The notes beneath the pieces were generated by a model that saw nothing but the letters and a program-made list of their open reading frames with translations, was not told the origin of the DNA and ran no database searches. From positions 310,001 through 374,000 of the forward strand of contig JABYQU010000028.1 of NCBI GenBank assembly GCA_022264855.1: DNA of 64,000 bases, in the 5' to 3' direction. The DNA is from Lenzites betulinus (taxonomy: Eukaryota > Basidiomycota > Agaricomycetes > Polyporales > Polyporaceae). A program made the position numbers and the translations under genes. Shown one piece after another: positions 34,227 to 47,171 of this stretch (the first letter of the stretch is position 1; each line of letters opens with the position of its first letter).

Positions 34227-34476
34227 ATGTCCCGCTTGGCAGTTCAAGCCATTCGTCTCAGTCCAGCGGCCAACTTCGCCCGACGTTTTTCACAAATTAC
34301 ATATACCTCGCGTTGTCTTGAGTATAAGGTACGCACGCTTCTTCTGCTTCTCTTGATCGTCGATATGCACCTTGTACACGAGGTGGCGTCTTCGTCTCTC
34401 AGGCCAATTTCTGATCTCCGCCGTGCTGCAGAACTTTACCGCATCTGAGGTCTTGGGCTTAAAGCGTCGGAAGTGA
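34227..34476 (+). CDS. Candidate mini-gene for a 48-residue mitochondrial peptide
   Basis: Exon 1 (34227-34328) reads MSRLAVQAIRLSPAANFARR and onward: it is rich in Arg, Ala and Ser, free of acidic residues until its end, and amphipathic, the mark of a mitochondrial targeting presequence. A GTACGC donor follows directly, and the acceptor at 34430-34431 leads in phase to a second exon reading NFTASEVLGLKRRK and stop TGA 34474-34476. An AATAAA lies at 34481-34486. An earlier acceptor (CTCTCAG, near 34401) would end the protein after ANF. I recognise no family; it could be a tiny respiratory-chain component or a truncated gene. Confidence 0.42.
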
Positions 34477-35062
34477 GAGTAATAAAGGGACACCTAGCAG
34501 GCTTCGGGTTGATTGTCGAAACCCTCTGGCTTAAAGGTGCGGTACAATTGCCTAGTACGAGACTCGGACACGGTTCAGCATCATTCAGCATCTGAGCTCT
34601 GTGCGCAATGCGTTCACAATTACGTTTGACAAATCGGTCCTTCTGACTCGGCGCATACCGAAGAGGACCCCTGAACATTCCATCAACCCATGCTCCAGAT
34701 GAAGCCGGACCGGGTACCTGCGGGTGCGAAATAGCTTTTCATTCCGCACCACGGGGCCACTGTACAGATCCCAAACTACCTTCTATGTCTCGGCATGCCT
34801 CCAACGCCATACTTCGCCGTGCATGGCATGCCGCTCGCTTGCTGTCGCGCGAACTCAAGGCTGCGCGTACTCGTCTTTGACGCTAGATCTATACGCGGGG
34901 GCTGTCGCCGTAGCAGAAGCCGTGTGGGCGTGATGTCCAACGGTGGTGAGATAAATACGCCACCCCTTGTCGCCACCAGTCCGTGCCTTCCCTTCGCCCC
35001 TTCTCGCTCGCATCGTCGCTCACCCTCTAAATCTATCTGAAACTAAGACGCCATCCACTGCG
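34477..35062. other. Intergenic before TMcc-c
   Basis: No supported exon. Pyrimidine-rich runs just before 35063 fit a fungal promoter. The frame of TMcc-c is open back to an ATG at 34967. Confidence 0.45.
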
Positions 35063-35577
35063 ATGTGTCCCTCCACGCCCTTTCTCGTCTATGACATCAT
35101 CATCATGGTCGCCATGCTGGTGGTCTGCTCGTTGTTGAGCTTGGCTTGCGTTGCCGCTATGCCAATCAATAGACTGCGCACGTATGATCGCCAGGCCTCT
35201 GACCTAGACTCCCAAGTCTGCGTCCGTCTCGAGGCCGGACTCATCGACCCCAAGAGCGCTGACAAATTAGGCTCAGACCTAAACGCGTGAGTATATTTAC
35301 CCGCACACTTACGGCCGACGCAACATCTCGCTGACTTGACCGCACAGCGTGCGGGTCAAAACGGGCGAGCTTTTGTATGTCTATGAAAGAGGGACGCGCT
35401 TCAGGGCTATGTTCCGCCCCTTGCTCTTGGGTCACGCGCGTGCGGAGATCACCGAGATCTCCAACGAAATCGACCGACTCCGTTGCGTCCTCTACGCCGG
35501 TAAGTTGGTCTCGCTCGCGTCGTAGCGGTTCGTCCGACAAGAGCTTACGGCTGTGTATAGATCTCACAAAGGCGTAA
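35063..35577 (+). CDS. Small membrane-anchored coiled-coil protein, TMcc-c
   Basis: Three exons: 35063-35286, 35348-35499 and 35561-35577, about 130 residues. It begins MCPSTPFLVYDIIIMVAMLV, with a long hydrophobic span to about residue 33, then INRLRTYDRQASDLDSQVC. After the first splice comes VRVKTGELLYVYERGTRFRA, and then the helical HARAEITEISNEIDRLRCVLY. It ends at DLTKA. It shares with TMcc-a and TMcc-b the N-terminal span, the intron near the end of the first helix and an E..EI/VNQ-type coil, but lacks their long disordered tail. The alternative ATG at 34967 would add 32 residues before the span. No kinase gene adjoins it. Confidence 0.65.
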
Positions 35578-36151
35578 ATGATTGACAACCATGCGCTCTC
35601 TCCGCGCAACGCTCACAGCCGTCACTGGAGCAGAGTGGGTGTTGTGGCGCACAGTACAAGCATTCCTATTTCTCGGCTCGTGTGGGTTCCTATGGTCTAA
35701 TGTTTTCTGCTATGCTTTCTGCTTTGCCGCCTCCTATGTAGTCCGTATGACCTCCTTTGACTCTTCCACCCCGACGACTGCGTCGTCGTGGGTATGCTGT
35801 TGTATTAATATTAGCTGTGTTGTTAAACAATGACTCCCATGGTCCCATCTTGCACGACAGACCCGCGGAAGAGTGACTAGCCCTCAAGCATTATCTAGAT
35901 GCATCATTGCACGGCTGCAGAGCGATGGTGATTCTGATGGTACAAAGTACTGGTACAACGTCCGAACACCCTCATAGTCCAATCACAACACCTGCCAAAT
36001 GCGGGCACAAGGCTTTTGCCGACTCCGTCCGGCGGCCATTCACTGAGCACGCGCGGAACGTTAGGTGTGTTTGCCTCGTTCTTCATGTCTAGCCACTGTC
36101 TAACCGACAAGAACACGTTGTGTGGTGTTCTTTGAAGGCCCGCCGGGACGA
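35578..36151. other. Intergenic, TMcc-c 3' side
   Basis: An open frame follows closely at 35591-35833, but it has no support and is probably 3' UTR. Nothing else is seen. Confidence 0.4.
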
Positions 36152-36416
36152 TCAGACATCTTTCGAAGATCGGCTCGAGCTCTCATCACAAACCCAAGTA
36201 TTCCGGCGCCGCAGCTCATTGAATTGTTCCTGAGCCACCTTCGCCGGAAGCAGGACTTGCTGCGTTACTGAGTAAGTATTGACTCCGAAGGGTTCGACGC
36301 CACCTACCGTCTGCTGGAGGAGTGGATTCTCCGGTGGACTGACCAGCTGGGTTACGATAGGGAGAATGTGGCGTCCGAGCACTGTCACAGCAATGATAGT
36401 CATCTCGCCCCTCTGC
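36152..36416 (-). CDS. Possible small hypothetical protein
   Basis: An 87-codon reading from the ATG at 36416: MTIIAVTVLGRHILPIVTQL, later KVAQEQFNELRRRNTW. It has a hydrophobic start and a polar helical end and no visible intron. It lies 160 bp downstream of PFF1 on the same strand and may be only its 3' UTR. Confidence 0.22.
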
Positions 36417-36578
36417 ACGGAGTCCTGTACGGGCACGCAAAAGGAGTAGTAGCCATAGCAGAAAGCTTGGTGAGGCCAAGACGCAGATCGTGACATGTAA
36501 TCAATGTTTGACACGTCGAGAAATACAAAGTACACCTTGTGTCTCCCCCTACCCACCCGTCACGCACCCAGCTGCAAC

Positions 36579-39500
36579 CTACACAGAGAATTTCGTCCAC
36601 ACCTCCGCTAACCCGTCCGCCAACTTGCTCGGCAGCGCCCACAGCGGCAAGAACTCCTTCACCTCCTCAAACGCCGGAATCAACCCGCTCCCCGGCCCCG
36701 CCAGAGCGCTCGCGTACTCCGCGTACTCGCACGCCGCGCGCCCGCTGAGCCCTTGGGACTCTTCGCTGCTGCTGGTGTGGGCGTCCTGCTCCCAGCCTAC
36801 TTCGACGAGGAACGTGCGGTCCCAGGTCCGACTCCACAGACGCGCCTCCTTCACGCCTGCCGCGGGCATCTCGTACCCGCCCTGCATCCGCATCTTCTCG
36901 TACGGCACCGGGGACGGGGCGCGCGATGGGGTGTCGGGATCGCTATTGGATGGTGGGTGCACGTAAAGGAAGGTAACTGGACGGTCGAAGTAGAGCCTGC
37001 AGCCACGCGTGTTCGCCCCGCGCACAGACACAAGCGCACGTGTCGCGTTGAGACGTGCCGTACGCACGTCGAGCCAAGTCGACGGGGAGGAGGCGAGCGA
37101 CGAGTTTCCACCGGGGGAGGGGATCATGTCGGTATCCCAGGCGCACGTTAGGAGGTCTGGCCGCATGCCCTTCAGGTCGCAAGATACGCGAGCATGTCGG
37201 GAGGAGGGGATTTCCGGAACGATGTAGCGGTCGATATATCCTGGCAGACCGGTGACCGTTGTTTCTGCGCGGACCACCTCTGAAAGCACTGTGTGATGCA
37301 CGTTTACGCCATTGATAGAGAGCCCCGGGGTGGTTGGTGAGACCTCGACGGATTGCTGGAAGTACACACGGAACGGCGATTGCAGGGTGAAGGGGAAGGT
37401 CACCCAGGACACCGCGAGAATGAGAACCACTACGCCGGCAATGATGATGTTCAGCGTTTGAGGGAGCTTGTGCGCGAAAGGCATGATTGGAATAAAGATG
37501 AGAGTCGAGAACGCCGCAAGCATAAGGTATACTATGATGGGGGAAAGCGGCGTCTAGTCAGTAGCAGAAGAAGGAAGAATTTTGAGCACTTACCAACTGA
37601 TGGAGGACTGCCATCGGGGAGGGTATGCATCAACGCATTGAGCAGTAGAACCTCTAGCTGGAACAAAAGAACTGTCGCTGGTGGAACAAGGAGAAGCACT
37701 TGTGCGATCCACCATCCGTACTCATCCGCAGCCTTCCCGATGATAGCCACATCGTCAGGTGCGTCGACCGTGATGTACTCGCTGCCACCCTGCGTCTGTC
37801 TCCTGTGTTGATGGATAAGGGGTGTGATCTCTGTGGGGTCCGTCTCGATGAGCGCGCCTTCCGCCTCGCTTGCGCGACCTTCAGCATGACCGCCGTTCGT
37901 GGTCGCCTCATAATCGTGGTGCGAGTGTTCCGGCGCTTCGTAGAGCACGCCACGGACTTGCCTCCGACCCGCTACAGCTCCTTCCGCACGGACCTCCTGC
38001 TCGTGGTGTGACATGAACAAGAAGCTGCGCGTGCCCTTCTCGTTTCCAGGATCGCCGCGTCGTCCAGCATGGATCAGCTCCAGTGTCGCCACCAACAAGG
38101 CGCTGAGGTTGAGGATCGTCACCCAGTACAAGGAGGCGAAGTGGCGAGTGGACAACCAGGTAGTAGAAACGACTAGCAGGATCCAGGTGAAAGAGTACAA
38201 CGACAGTGTGGTCGAGAGTTTCTGGGACACGTATGTAGGCGGCAGAATACTGTGAAGCGCCTGAAGAGGAAGCACAAGCGCGAGGAACGATACGCCTAGG
38301 AAGGACGCAAGGACTGCGTATGCATGTGAGTGAACGATCTGCAAGGATGTTCAGTGTTTATCCAGAACAACAGACGTGTCGTAAGGCCTCACATTGGGAT
38401 TGAGCTTTAGGAAAGCAGTGACAAGACCGACGTGGACTAAGACGGCGACTAGAAGCGCAACCCAGAAGCGTTCCCATCCAAGAAGCGCCCGTATGAAGAC
38501 CTTCCACTTCGCCTCGCTGCGGGAGGCGGGAACCGATTCTGCTCCTATGAAGACATAAGAGGTTAAGACACTCGATTCGTCCTGAGTGATCACGTACTTG
38601 AGCGTTTTCTGGAGGCCAACACAACCCAGGTGATGAGGCCGATCGAAATGAGTGGTCCCAGGACTAGCAGACCGATGTTGAATGCGTAAAGGGAGCTTTG
38701 CTTGAAAACAACGACGCTCTTCCCGAAGACTATACATCCGTAATTAAAGTCACAGCAGCATGATAATATGATCGAGAACTTACTATCGAAGTACACTGAC
38801 GCGCTTGCGTCGGTACCAGGTTCGGCATCGTTCAACAGGCTTAAACCAGACCCTCTGATGGTCTCCAACATCGCCCAGAGCGCTTCCTTAGCCTTACCAT
38901 GCCCCATACCAGGAATAGAGTCCCTCGGTGTGTGGTAGTACGCGCGATTCTCGTAGAACGCCAAGTCAAATCCTTGCATGCCGGCGGCTTCACCCTTGAC
39001 GCCCTTTGCGAATACTTCGTAGTCTGTCGCGCTCCGAATCATCCCCGCGGAGAACGCTTCTGACGTCAGGACGGTGGCGTGTGGGTGTTTCACGTCTTTG
39101 GAGCGCAATGATTGAATGGGACCATACGCAGTTGAACGAAAGACGAGAGGCCGGCTACAACGCACGTTTAATTAGTGCGTTGTGTATGGAAATGCCTGTA
39201 CATAAGTCATACCCGCCCGACGCAGCGCCTTCCAAGTTGATGAAGGTTGAAGTGAGATTTGACCACGGATGTTCGAAGTATGCGTGGGCGCCGTTCAGCG
39301 CGTCTTCCTCGCCGTTGTTGAAGAAAAACACGGCAGTCCGACGGGGTCGTCTTGAAGGCCAAGACAGGTACTCTGCCATTTCGAGGAGCGTAGCTACACT
39401 CATGCCGTTGTCGGTTGCGCCCGGGGCGGTGGATACCGAATCGAAGTGGCATGAGAACAGGACCCCGTCCGACGACGGCTCCTTTCCGTCGATCTTGAGC

Positions 39501-39929
39501 AGAACATTGTTTCCTTCAAAGTAGACGGCATAACTGCTTTGCCTAGTGTACGTCACGTTTGAGGTGAGGTCATCCGAGACGTGAATGTAGTCCTGTCGTG
39601 CAGCGATGGTTTGCAACCGCGAGAGGAGGTAATCGCGCACGACGTCGTTTGTGTGCGAGATGTACGGATGTGGGCCGATTGTGATCTTTACGATGTGTAT
39701 TAATATAGTACACCGACGGCGCACAGCCAGATTATGATGATGTTTCACTCACCTTACTTAACGCGTCATACGCGCGGTCAATGTCGAGACCTCCAGTATC
39801 CTTTGGGACGCTATATGGCTCATCATAGACAAGCACGCTTGTGAAAAGTGCAGCGTAGACGAGGACCGTCAATATCGTAAGCTGAGTCGACGCGAACTTG
39901 AATGGCGCCTTCAATGTTCCGAGACGCAT
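36579..39929 (-). CDS. PFF1: Vacuolar membrane protease, M28 family zinc metallopeptidase
   Basis: The ATG at 39929 begins MRLGTLKAPFKFASTQL, followed by a first membrane span (LTILTVLVYAALFTSVLVY). The M28 peptidase domain follows: GVLFSCHFDSVSTAPGATDN carries the first zinc ligands, FFFNNGEEDALNGAHAYFEH the catalytic Glu pair, INLEGAASGG the next ligand and YYHTPRDSI the last His. The C-terminal half has at least seven more hydrophobic spans, for example LLVLGPLISIGLITWVVLA and VALLVAVLVHVGLVTAFL. A large luminal-type beta-rich part ends in KLADGLAEVWTKFSV. About 950 residues in seven or so exons. Fungal homologues sit in the vacuole membrane; the substrate is not known. Divergent from RPL25. 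Confidence 0.92.
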
Positions 39930-40581
39930 GGCTCCCCCAAGTTCAGAGGCGGGAGAGAGATACTAGCCGTTGCAATGATGGGGGCAACGCTAAAGTAAAG
40001 AGGCACGCTCAAAGAAATCTTGCGGGGGTCGTCGTCGCCGTCGTCGTCGTTGTTGTGAAGAAGCCGTTTGATCATCGTCGAACCCGGTGACGTCGAGCCT
40101 GAGGGTGAGAGGACGTTGGCGCCGGCTGGATCTGCCCGAAACGAGCAAGCGCCTACTGACTCGTGACAAGGCGTTTTCGTCACGTTCTGATTGTCACGGT
40201 CACAGTATAGCGTCTGCGGCGAAGACACCCAAATTTTGGCATCCACAACACAGGCGGCATCGTGAAGGTGAGTAACCCATTCTATGCCCAGATAATGTTC
40301 GTATAGGTCTCGTGGAAGGCTCTTGACGTGCTGGAGGATGTTTGAAGTCGATTCCGGCAGTGGGTGTAGATGGATGGGTGGACGGAAGGTCGGATGACGT
40401 CCCATTGGAGGTATGGCAGAGTGCCAGTGCCGATGCCGTTGGCCCCCGGACAACCACTGCAGAGGAATTGCGCTGAAGTTCTCCGCACGTCGAGAGCATG
40501 CACTGAACCCGGCATCATCTTGGGACCCATACTTGCAACTCTTCTCATCCCACACCTTGTCGTAGATCAAGACTTTCACCA
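39930..40581. promoter_or_regulatory. Divergent promoter region of PFF1 (-) and RPL25 (+)
   Basis: It contains a CGT-rich microsatellite at about 40030-40056. No clear ribosomal-protein promoter motif was found. No exon is supported. Confidence 0.45.
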
Positions 40582-41273
40582 ATGGCACCCACGAAGACTT
40601 CCAAGGGTAAGACGACGAAGGGTACGTCCAGGGCCTTCATGTTCTTTCCCTCGTAAACTCAGGCGATATCCCCTCGTTCAGCGTCGGACAAGGACACGAA
40701 GGCGAAGGCCGCGAAAAAGGCTGCGCTCCATGGAACGCACGCACACGCTGCGCGCAAGGTCCGCTACTCGGTCTCCTTCCACCGCCCCAAGACCCTCCGC
40801 CTCGCCCGCACCCCCAAGTACCCCCGGAAATCCATTCCCCATGCACCCCGGATGGACCAGTTCAGGACAATCGTCTCGTACGTATAGAGGCATCGAGTCT
40901 GAGATATTGGAAATTGACACAGAGGAACAGGCCCTTGAACACGGAGTCGGCCATGAAGAAGATCGAGGAGCACAACACTCTCGTCTTCATCACTGACATT
41001 CGCGCAAACAAGCGTCAGATCAAGGATGCGGTGAAGAAGCTTTACGACGTCCAGGCCGCTAAGGTCAATACCCTCATTCGGTCAGCACTGTTACTCCCTC
41101 TCGTTTGATGTGACCTTCCTCACACCCCCGGATACAGCCCTGACGGCAAAAAGAAGGCGTACGTCCGCCTGACGGCTGACCACGACGCGCTGGACGTTGC
41201 GAACAAGGTACGTCGATATACACAGAAGACTCATCCGTTTCTGACTTCATTCCCATAGATCGGCTTCATCTAA
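40582..41273 (+). CDS. RPL25: 60S ribosomal protein uL23 (L25/L23a)
   Basis: A core large-subunit protein that binds 26S rRNA near the exit tunnel and docks nascent-chain factors. Exon 1 is MAPTKTSK; after an intron the basic N-terminus continues with [14 protein letters not shown] and [18 protein letters not shown], then [16 protein letters not shown]. Next come [39 protein letters not shown] and KVNTLI; a further exon gives [20 protein letters not shown], and the last short exon encodes IGFI. Introns are four, the first right after the eighth codon, as is common in fungal ribosomal genes. About 155 residues, usual for the family. The donor of intron 2 (near 40868-40878) has two possible GT positions. 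Confidence 0.95.
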
Positions 41274-41993
41274 ACGATGCGTCTTGTTCCCCTCCCGTCG
41301 TCTACATTACCTCTCGCCGCTTTCTCTGCTCTCGCGGAATCCATGTACTCTGAGCCATTGGTGCTTGCCGGGCCCCACCATGACATGACCGACATATGCA
41401 TATGCGTCGTACCAACACAATATATCGGCCCATGCAAACTGTGAAGTAGATTGACGTCTTTGCAAATTGAAAAGGTGGCGTGTAACGTTCATGTCATGTT
41501 AGTGCCCTCTCGTGCGTTGACCCGCTATACGACATCGCGATGGCCCGCAACTTGAACGATGCCCCAAACCGTGCCATCGCATGACCCCTGTTCCAACTCT
41601 CCACTTCCCGAAATTTCTCTTGCATGCCTTACATATGATACCATGTTCTATGAACATACAGACGTTCACCCCACCCTCAACCGGTCGCCTCCCAGGGTAA
41701 TGAAAGGCTGAGGTCCGTTTGTGACCCCACAGGCTGTAGACCTATGACTATCATGATATCTTGGCTCTCTCTAACCTCTAACTGCGTTTTGTACAATGTC
41801 AAAGTGTCGAGTCACTCTCGATGTCAATATTGATGAATGCACCCGCGCTACTAGTAGCCTAGCACTCATGATTCTGAGGGTTCTCATTTCACCACCACCA
41901 TCTCTTTTACAAGCCGTCGTACTCGAACCTGGCGGAATCCACTGTCGCTCGACTCTGTTCTATCTAGTAGCAAGGCTCCTCAAGCAATACGCT
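41274..41993. other. Intergenic, RPL25 to the ABC protein
   Basis: No exon is supported. The frame of the next gene is open upstream to 41796, but that part is not protein-like. Confidence 0.45.
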
Positions 41994-43925
41994 ATGCAAT
42001 GGCGGCTGTGCCTTTCGAGTTGTAAACGTTCGTACAGGCACCCAAAACTCTTCGCGCGCGAACAGAGCACCAGTGCCACCGCTCTCCCTGTCATCAACAT
42101 CCCCCGCGCGTCCATCTTCGAACTAGGCAGCTCCGAACCGGTACTCCACGACGTTTCATGGACAGTCAACCCAGACGAGGCATGGGCAGTCGTGAGTGAC
42201 GGCGCCGCCTCCCAGCACCTCAAGCCCGCGCTCTTCGGCGCGCTTCTGGGCACCCACCGTATCTCCCCGCCCCCACCTGCGCCTGGCGGGCTCTTCCCAT
42301 TCCTTGAAGATGCGGATCCGCACAGGTATGTGCAGATGGTGCGCTTTGCGCATCGTGGGCGCGCGTCGGGAGACGGGTTCTATGACTTTACGGCGCGGTA
42401 TGGTGCGGTGCGCGAGGAGGACCGGCAGACGCTTCGGGAGACGTTCTTCCCGGATATCGCGCGTCCGCTACATAACCTTGCCATTCCTGCGTTCCACAAA
42501 CGGGATACGGCACCGGAAGAGGCTGGGGTGGCGAAGGCGGACAGAGCAAGGAAGCTGGAGTTCTTCAACATGTTGACAGACTGGCTCAAATTGAAGGACT
42601 TGCTAGACTTGCCGATGGTTGCTTTGAGCAACGGCCAAACTCGGAGAGCTAGGATTGCGCAGGCGTTGCTGTCGGACCCGAGGTTGCTACTACTAGATGA
42701 GCCATTGAGTAAGTCCTACGCATCATACAATTCTTAGGCAGCCAACTGCCGTGGTTATACCCATGCCGACTGTTCGCAGCATCCTAGCATATCCGCAGAA
42801 GTCTTGGAAAGCTCTGTCCAGAGTTCGCGCTAACCCACGTTTGCAGCTGGCCTCGACTTCAAGTCGCGAGGCATACTCTTCGACCTGCTACAAGAGCTGA
42901 AGCAGCACAGGACTTCGCCACATGTTCTCATGGGACTACGCGCGCAGGATCCGCTGCCCGAATGGACGACGCACGTCGCGTACATCAAGGACGGCGGAAA
43001 GGTCCACACTGGGAGAAAGGAAGACGTCTTCCGATCTACAGTCACTCCTGCAATGTCCGCGACGTCCCCATCGTCGTCCAAGCCTTCCCCTGAATCAAAC
43101 TATAAACCGCGACAGCACGGACACCCGCTCATCGACATGTCCGGAGTCACTGTGCAGTACGGCGCGCGCACAGTGCTGTCTTCTATCAAATGGTCAATCC
43201 GGGCGAACTCGCGGTGGCACCTTATCGGCGAAAACGGCGCGGGAAAGACCACCCTCCTCGCGCTGCTCACAGGCGAGCACCCGCAGTCCTACACTCAATC
43301 ATCCAACCTCCGCCTCTTCGACCGCGAGCGCTCGCGCTGGGCCACGCCGCTCCTGCACCGGCAAATCGGACGCGTCTCCCCCGAGCTGTTCAATGCCTTC
43401 CCGAGGCGGCACTCTCTCACTGTCTGGGACGCTGTAGGGACCGGGTTCGACGGCGGGTTTGTGCCGAAGGGCAAGCGACGCGTCGGGCTCGCCCCAGACG
43501 GGATTCCTCTTACCCCCGGGTCGCATGAGGAAGAATGGCGCGTGCACCGTATGCACGAGGTGATGCGCGCGCTTGGGCCTGCGCAATGGCACTCGCATCC
43601 AGACAAGGCGACGACGGAATGGTTCTTCGCGCAGCCGTTCACGTCCCTCAGTCCTGGGGAGCAGTCTATGGTGTTGCTCATGAGGGCGCTCGTGGGTGCG
43701 CCGCCGCTCGTGCTGCTTGACGAGGCGTGGGCGGGGATGGATAAGGCGATGGTCCAGGCAGCGCACGGGTACCTGCAGGATGACGGGGAAGGGTTAACGG
43801 ACGAGCAGGCATGTGTGGTGGTGAGTCATTGGGAGGAAGAGGTCCCGTGGGGTCCAGAAGACGGCGTTCAGCGGTATAAGCTTGACAGCGGGAACGGGAA
43901 GCAGATCTTTCCCGAGGTAAAGTGA
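41994..43925 (+). CDS. Soluble ABC protein with two ATPase domains (like yeast YDR061W / bacterial ModF)
   Basis: Exon 1 (41994-42709) and exon 2 (42847-43925) give about 597 residues, without membrane spans. Domain 1 has AWAVVSDGAASQHLKPALFG where a Walker A should be, so the P-loop is degenerate. It keeps the signature LSNGQTRRARIAQALLSDP and the Walker B LLLLDEPL, followed across the splice by TGLDFKSRG. Domain 2 is complete: LIGENGAGKTTLLALL (Walker A), FTSLSPGEQSMVLLMRAL (signature) and PLVLLDEAWAGMD (Walker B), with the switch His in VVVSHWEEE. The N-terminal 30 residues are basic (RLCLSSCKRSYRHPKLFARE) and could target mitochondria. Its role is not established in the family. Confidence 0.85.
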
Positions 43926-44128
43926 GTGAATTTCTGGCCAAATCTGATATAAGGATTAATCTTAATGACCTCTCAGTTGGTAGGGGGCGGAGGTCCAACA
44001 TTTGACATCGCAAGAAGCATGGATAGAGGCGTTATGCCAGCCTTGCCGTTCGGCGGTATCGTAACCTTTCCTACATACTCATACAGCTATATCAGAGACT
44101 CCAACCCCGCTCGATCGCTGGTCTTGTT

Positions 44129-45160
44129 CTACTTGGCATACTGCTCAATCACCGACCCGTGCAAGCCCAGCGTCTCCTTGAGGGTATCCTCAAAAGGCCT
44201 GAGCTCTCTTCCTAGCACCTTCTGCAGGAGCGGGTCCACTACTTCCAGCTCCCCTCGCTCGAGCGCCTTGTATGTCGTGGCCCACAAGCGCAGGAACTCC
44301 TCCTGCCCCCACGGGCCACTCTTGCCGACGTTCGCCTGGACGTAATCGTCCTCAGAGGCGATGACAAGGCGGATGTTGCGTCCGAGGAGGGCGGACGTCT
44401 TCTCCGCGATCTCGGTAAGCGTGAACGCGCGCGAGCCGGAAAGGAGATGTGTTTCGTTCTCGAATCCGCCCTGAAGCGTTGAGTTAGCGATCTCACGGGA
44501 CACCCGCACCACATGCAGGCCGCACCTGCACCATGATCTTCGCAGTCCCCTCCCCGAGATCCTCCCTGCTCACCCATGCAATCCCGCCATCGCTATACGG
44601 GACCACGACCTCGTCCCTCCCCTCCGCCGCGTCGAAGAACCCGAAATACAGCGGGTAGCTCTCGCTGTAGATCCCCTCCCTCAGGATCGTGTACGCCAGC
44701 CCGCTCGCCTTCAGGTCCGCCTCGGTGTCGATGTGCGCGCGCATGACCGCCGCGACGCTGTCGCCGGCGAACGCGAGCGACGTGTAGTAGATGTGCTGCA
44801 CCCCCGTGCGCTTGGCCGCGGCAATGGCGTTGCGGTGCTGGGCGACGCGTATGGCGTGTGCGATGCTTGGGTAGGAGACGATGAGAAGCTTGTCGGCGCC
44901 GGCGAAGGCGGTGTCGAGCGAGGCGGGATCCGCGTAGTCCCCGCGCCGCACCTCGACGCCAGACTCCTTTATGAGCTGTGTCGCGCCAGATGGATTGTAA
45001 AGGGAGACGATGATGTCTGATGCTGTGGTGGGTAGGTACGATGAGTGGGTGTCGGAGCCTCTCGAAGGCCTGTGAACAAACCCGGTACAAGCTTGAGGAG
45101 ATACTTGAGGACCTGGGAGCCAAGGCCGCCGGTCGCGCCTGTAACGACGTACTTCGTCAT
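44129..45160 (-). CDS. NmrA-like NAD(P)-binding oxidoreductase (atypical SDR)
   Basis: The ATG at 45160 reads MTKYVVTGATGGLGSQVLKY, the GxxGxxG dinucleotide loop. After an intron come SDIIVSLYNPSGATQLIKES, VRRGDYADPASLDTAFAGAD, KLLIVSYPSIAH, AIAAAKRTGVQHIYYTSLAF, AYTILREGIYSE and GIAWVSREDLGEGTAKIMVQ. The last exon is HLLSGSRAFTLTEIAEKTSA and a helical C-terminus ending SVIEQYAK. This matches the NmrA/QOR2 class: proteins that sense or oxidise NAD(P)H or reduce quinones. The catalytic Tyr-Lys pair of classical SDRs is not at its usual place. About 300 residues; the substrate cannot be read from sequence. Next upstream on the same strand is the old yellow enzyme. Confidence 0.85.
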
Positions 45161-45670
45161 TGTGCGATCTTGCGTGTTTTACAAGTTGTGGCCTGTGGAA
45201 ACGGTCGTGGACACCCTTTGGGCTGAACTGGGAATGCTCACGAGGCGTTCTTAAATGTCTCTACACGGCGGGTTTATAATCAAATTCGGCGGCGGATGTC
45301 GCAAGTACTCCCGCAAATTCATTTCATCCAAGGTTCGAGGAAGTGAATGTCGTGAGAGATGATGTCAGTGCACAGTCAGCGCAGATGCCGATGAGACCAA
45401 ACTGACACCGATAGCAATTTATGCACAAGCACGCGTTTACTACACAGCTCTTCCTAGGACTATACCAGACTATACCGTAACTCACTATGTGCTGGTTCAC
45501 TGCTTCACGAGTTGACACGACGGGTGCCTACGCTGTTGGCGAAGGGGGAATAAGATGTAAACCACCATTTAGTTGCTTCTACATCATTACTCCTAATACC
45601 CAATACATCATGGCCGTCTAATGTACACTGCATCTCACGTAGTCCCCAGCAGCCCGTGCTTATGCGCATC
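45161..45670. other. Intergenic between the NmrA-like gene and the OYE gene
   Basis: Holds the promoter of the NmrA-like gene and the OYE 3' UTR. No exon or clear element is seen. Confidence 0.45.

Positions 45671-47171
<1,501 letters not shown>

Noticed and set aside
41796..41993. Longer N-terminus for the ABC protein
   Set aside because: The upstream 66 codons do not look like the family, while the ATG at 41994 directly precedes a basic leader and conserved sequence.
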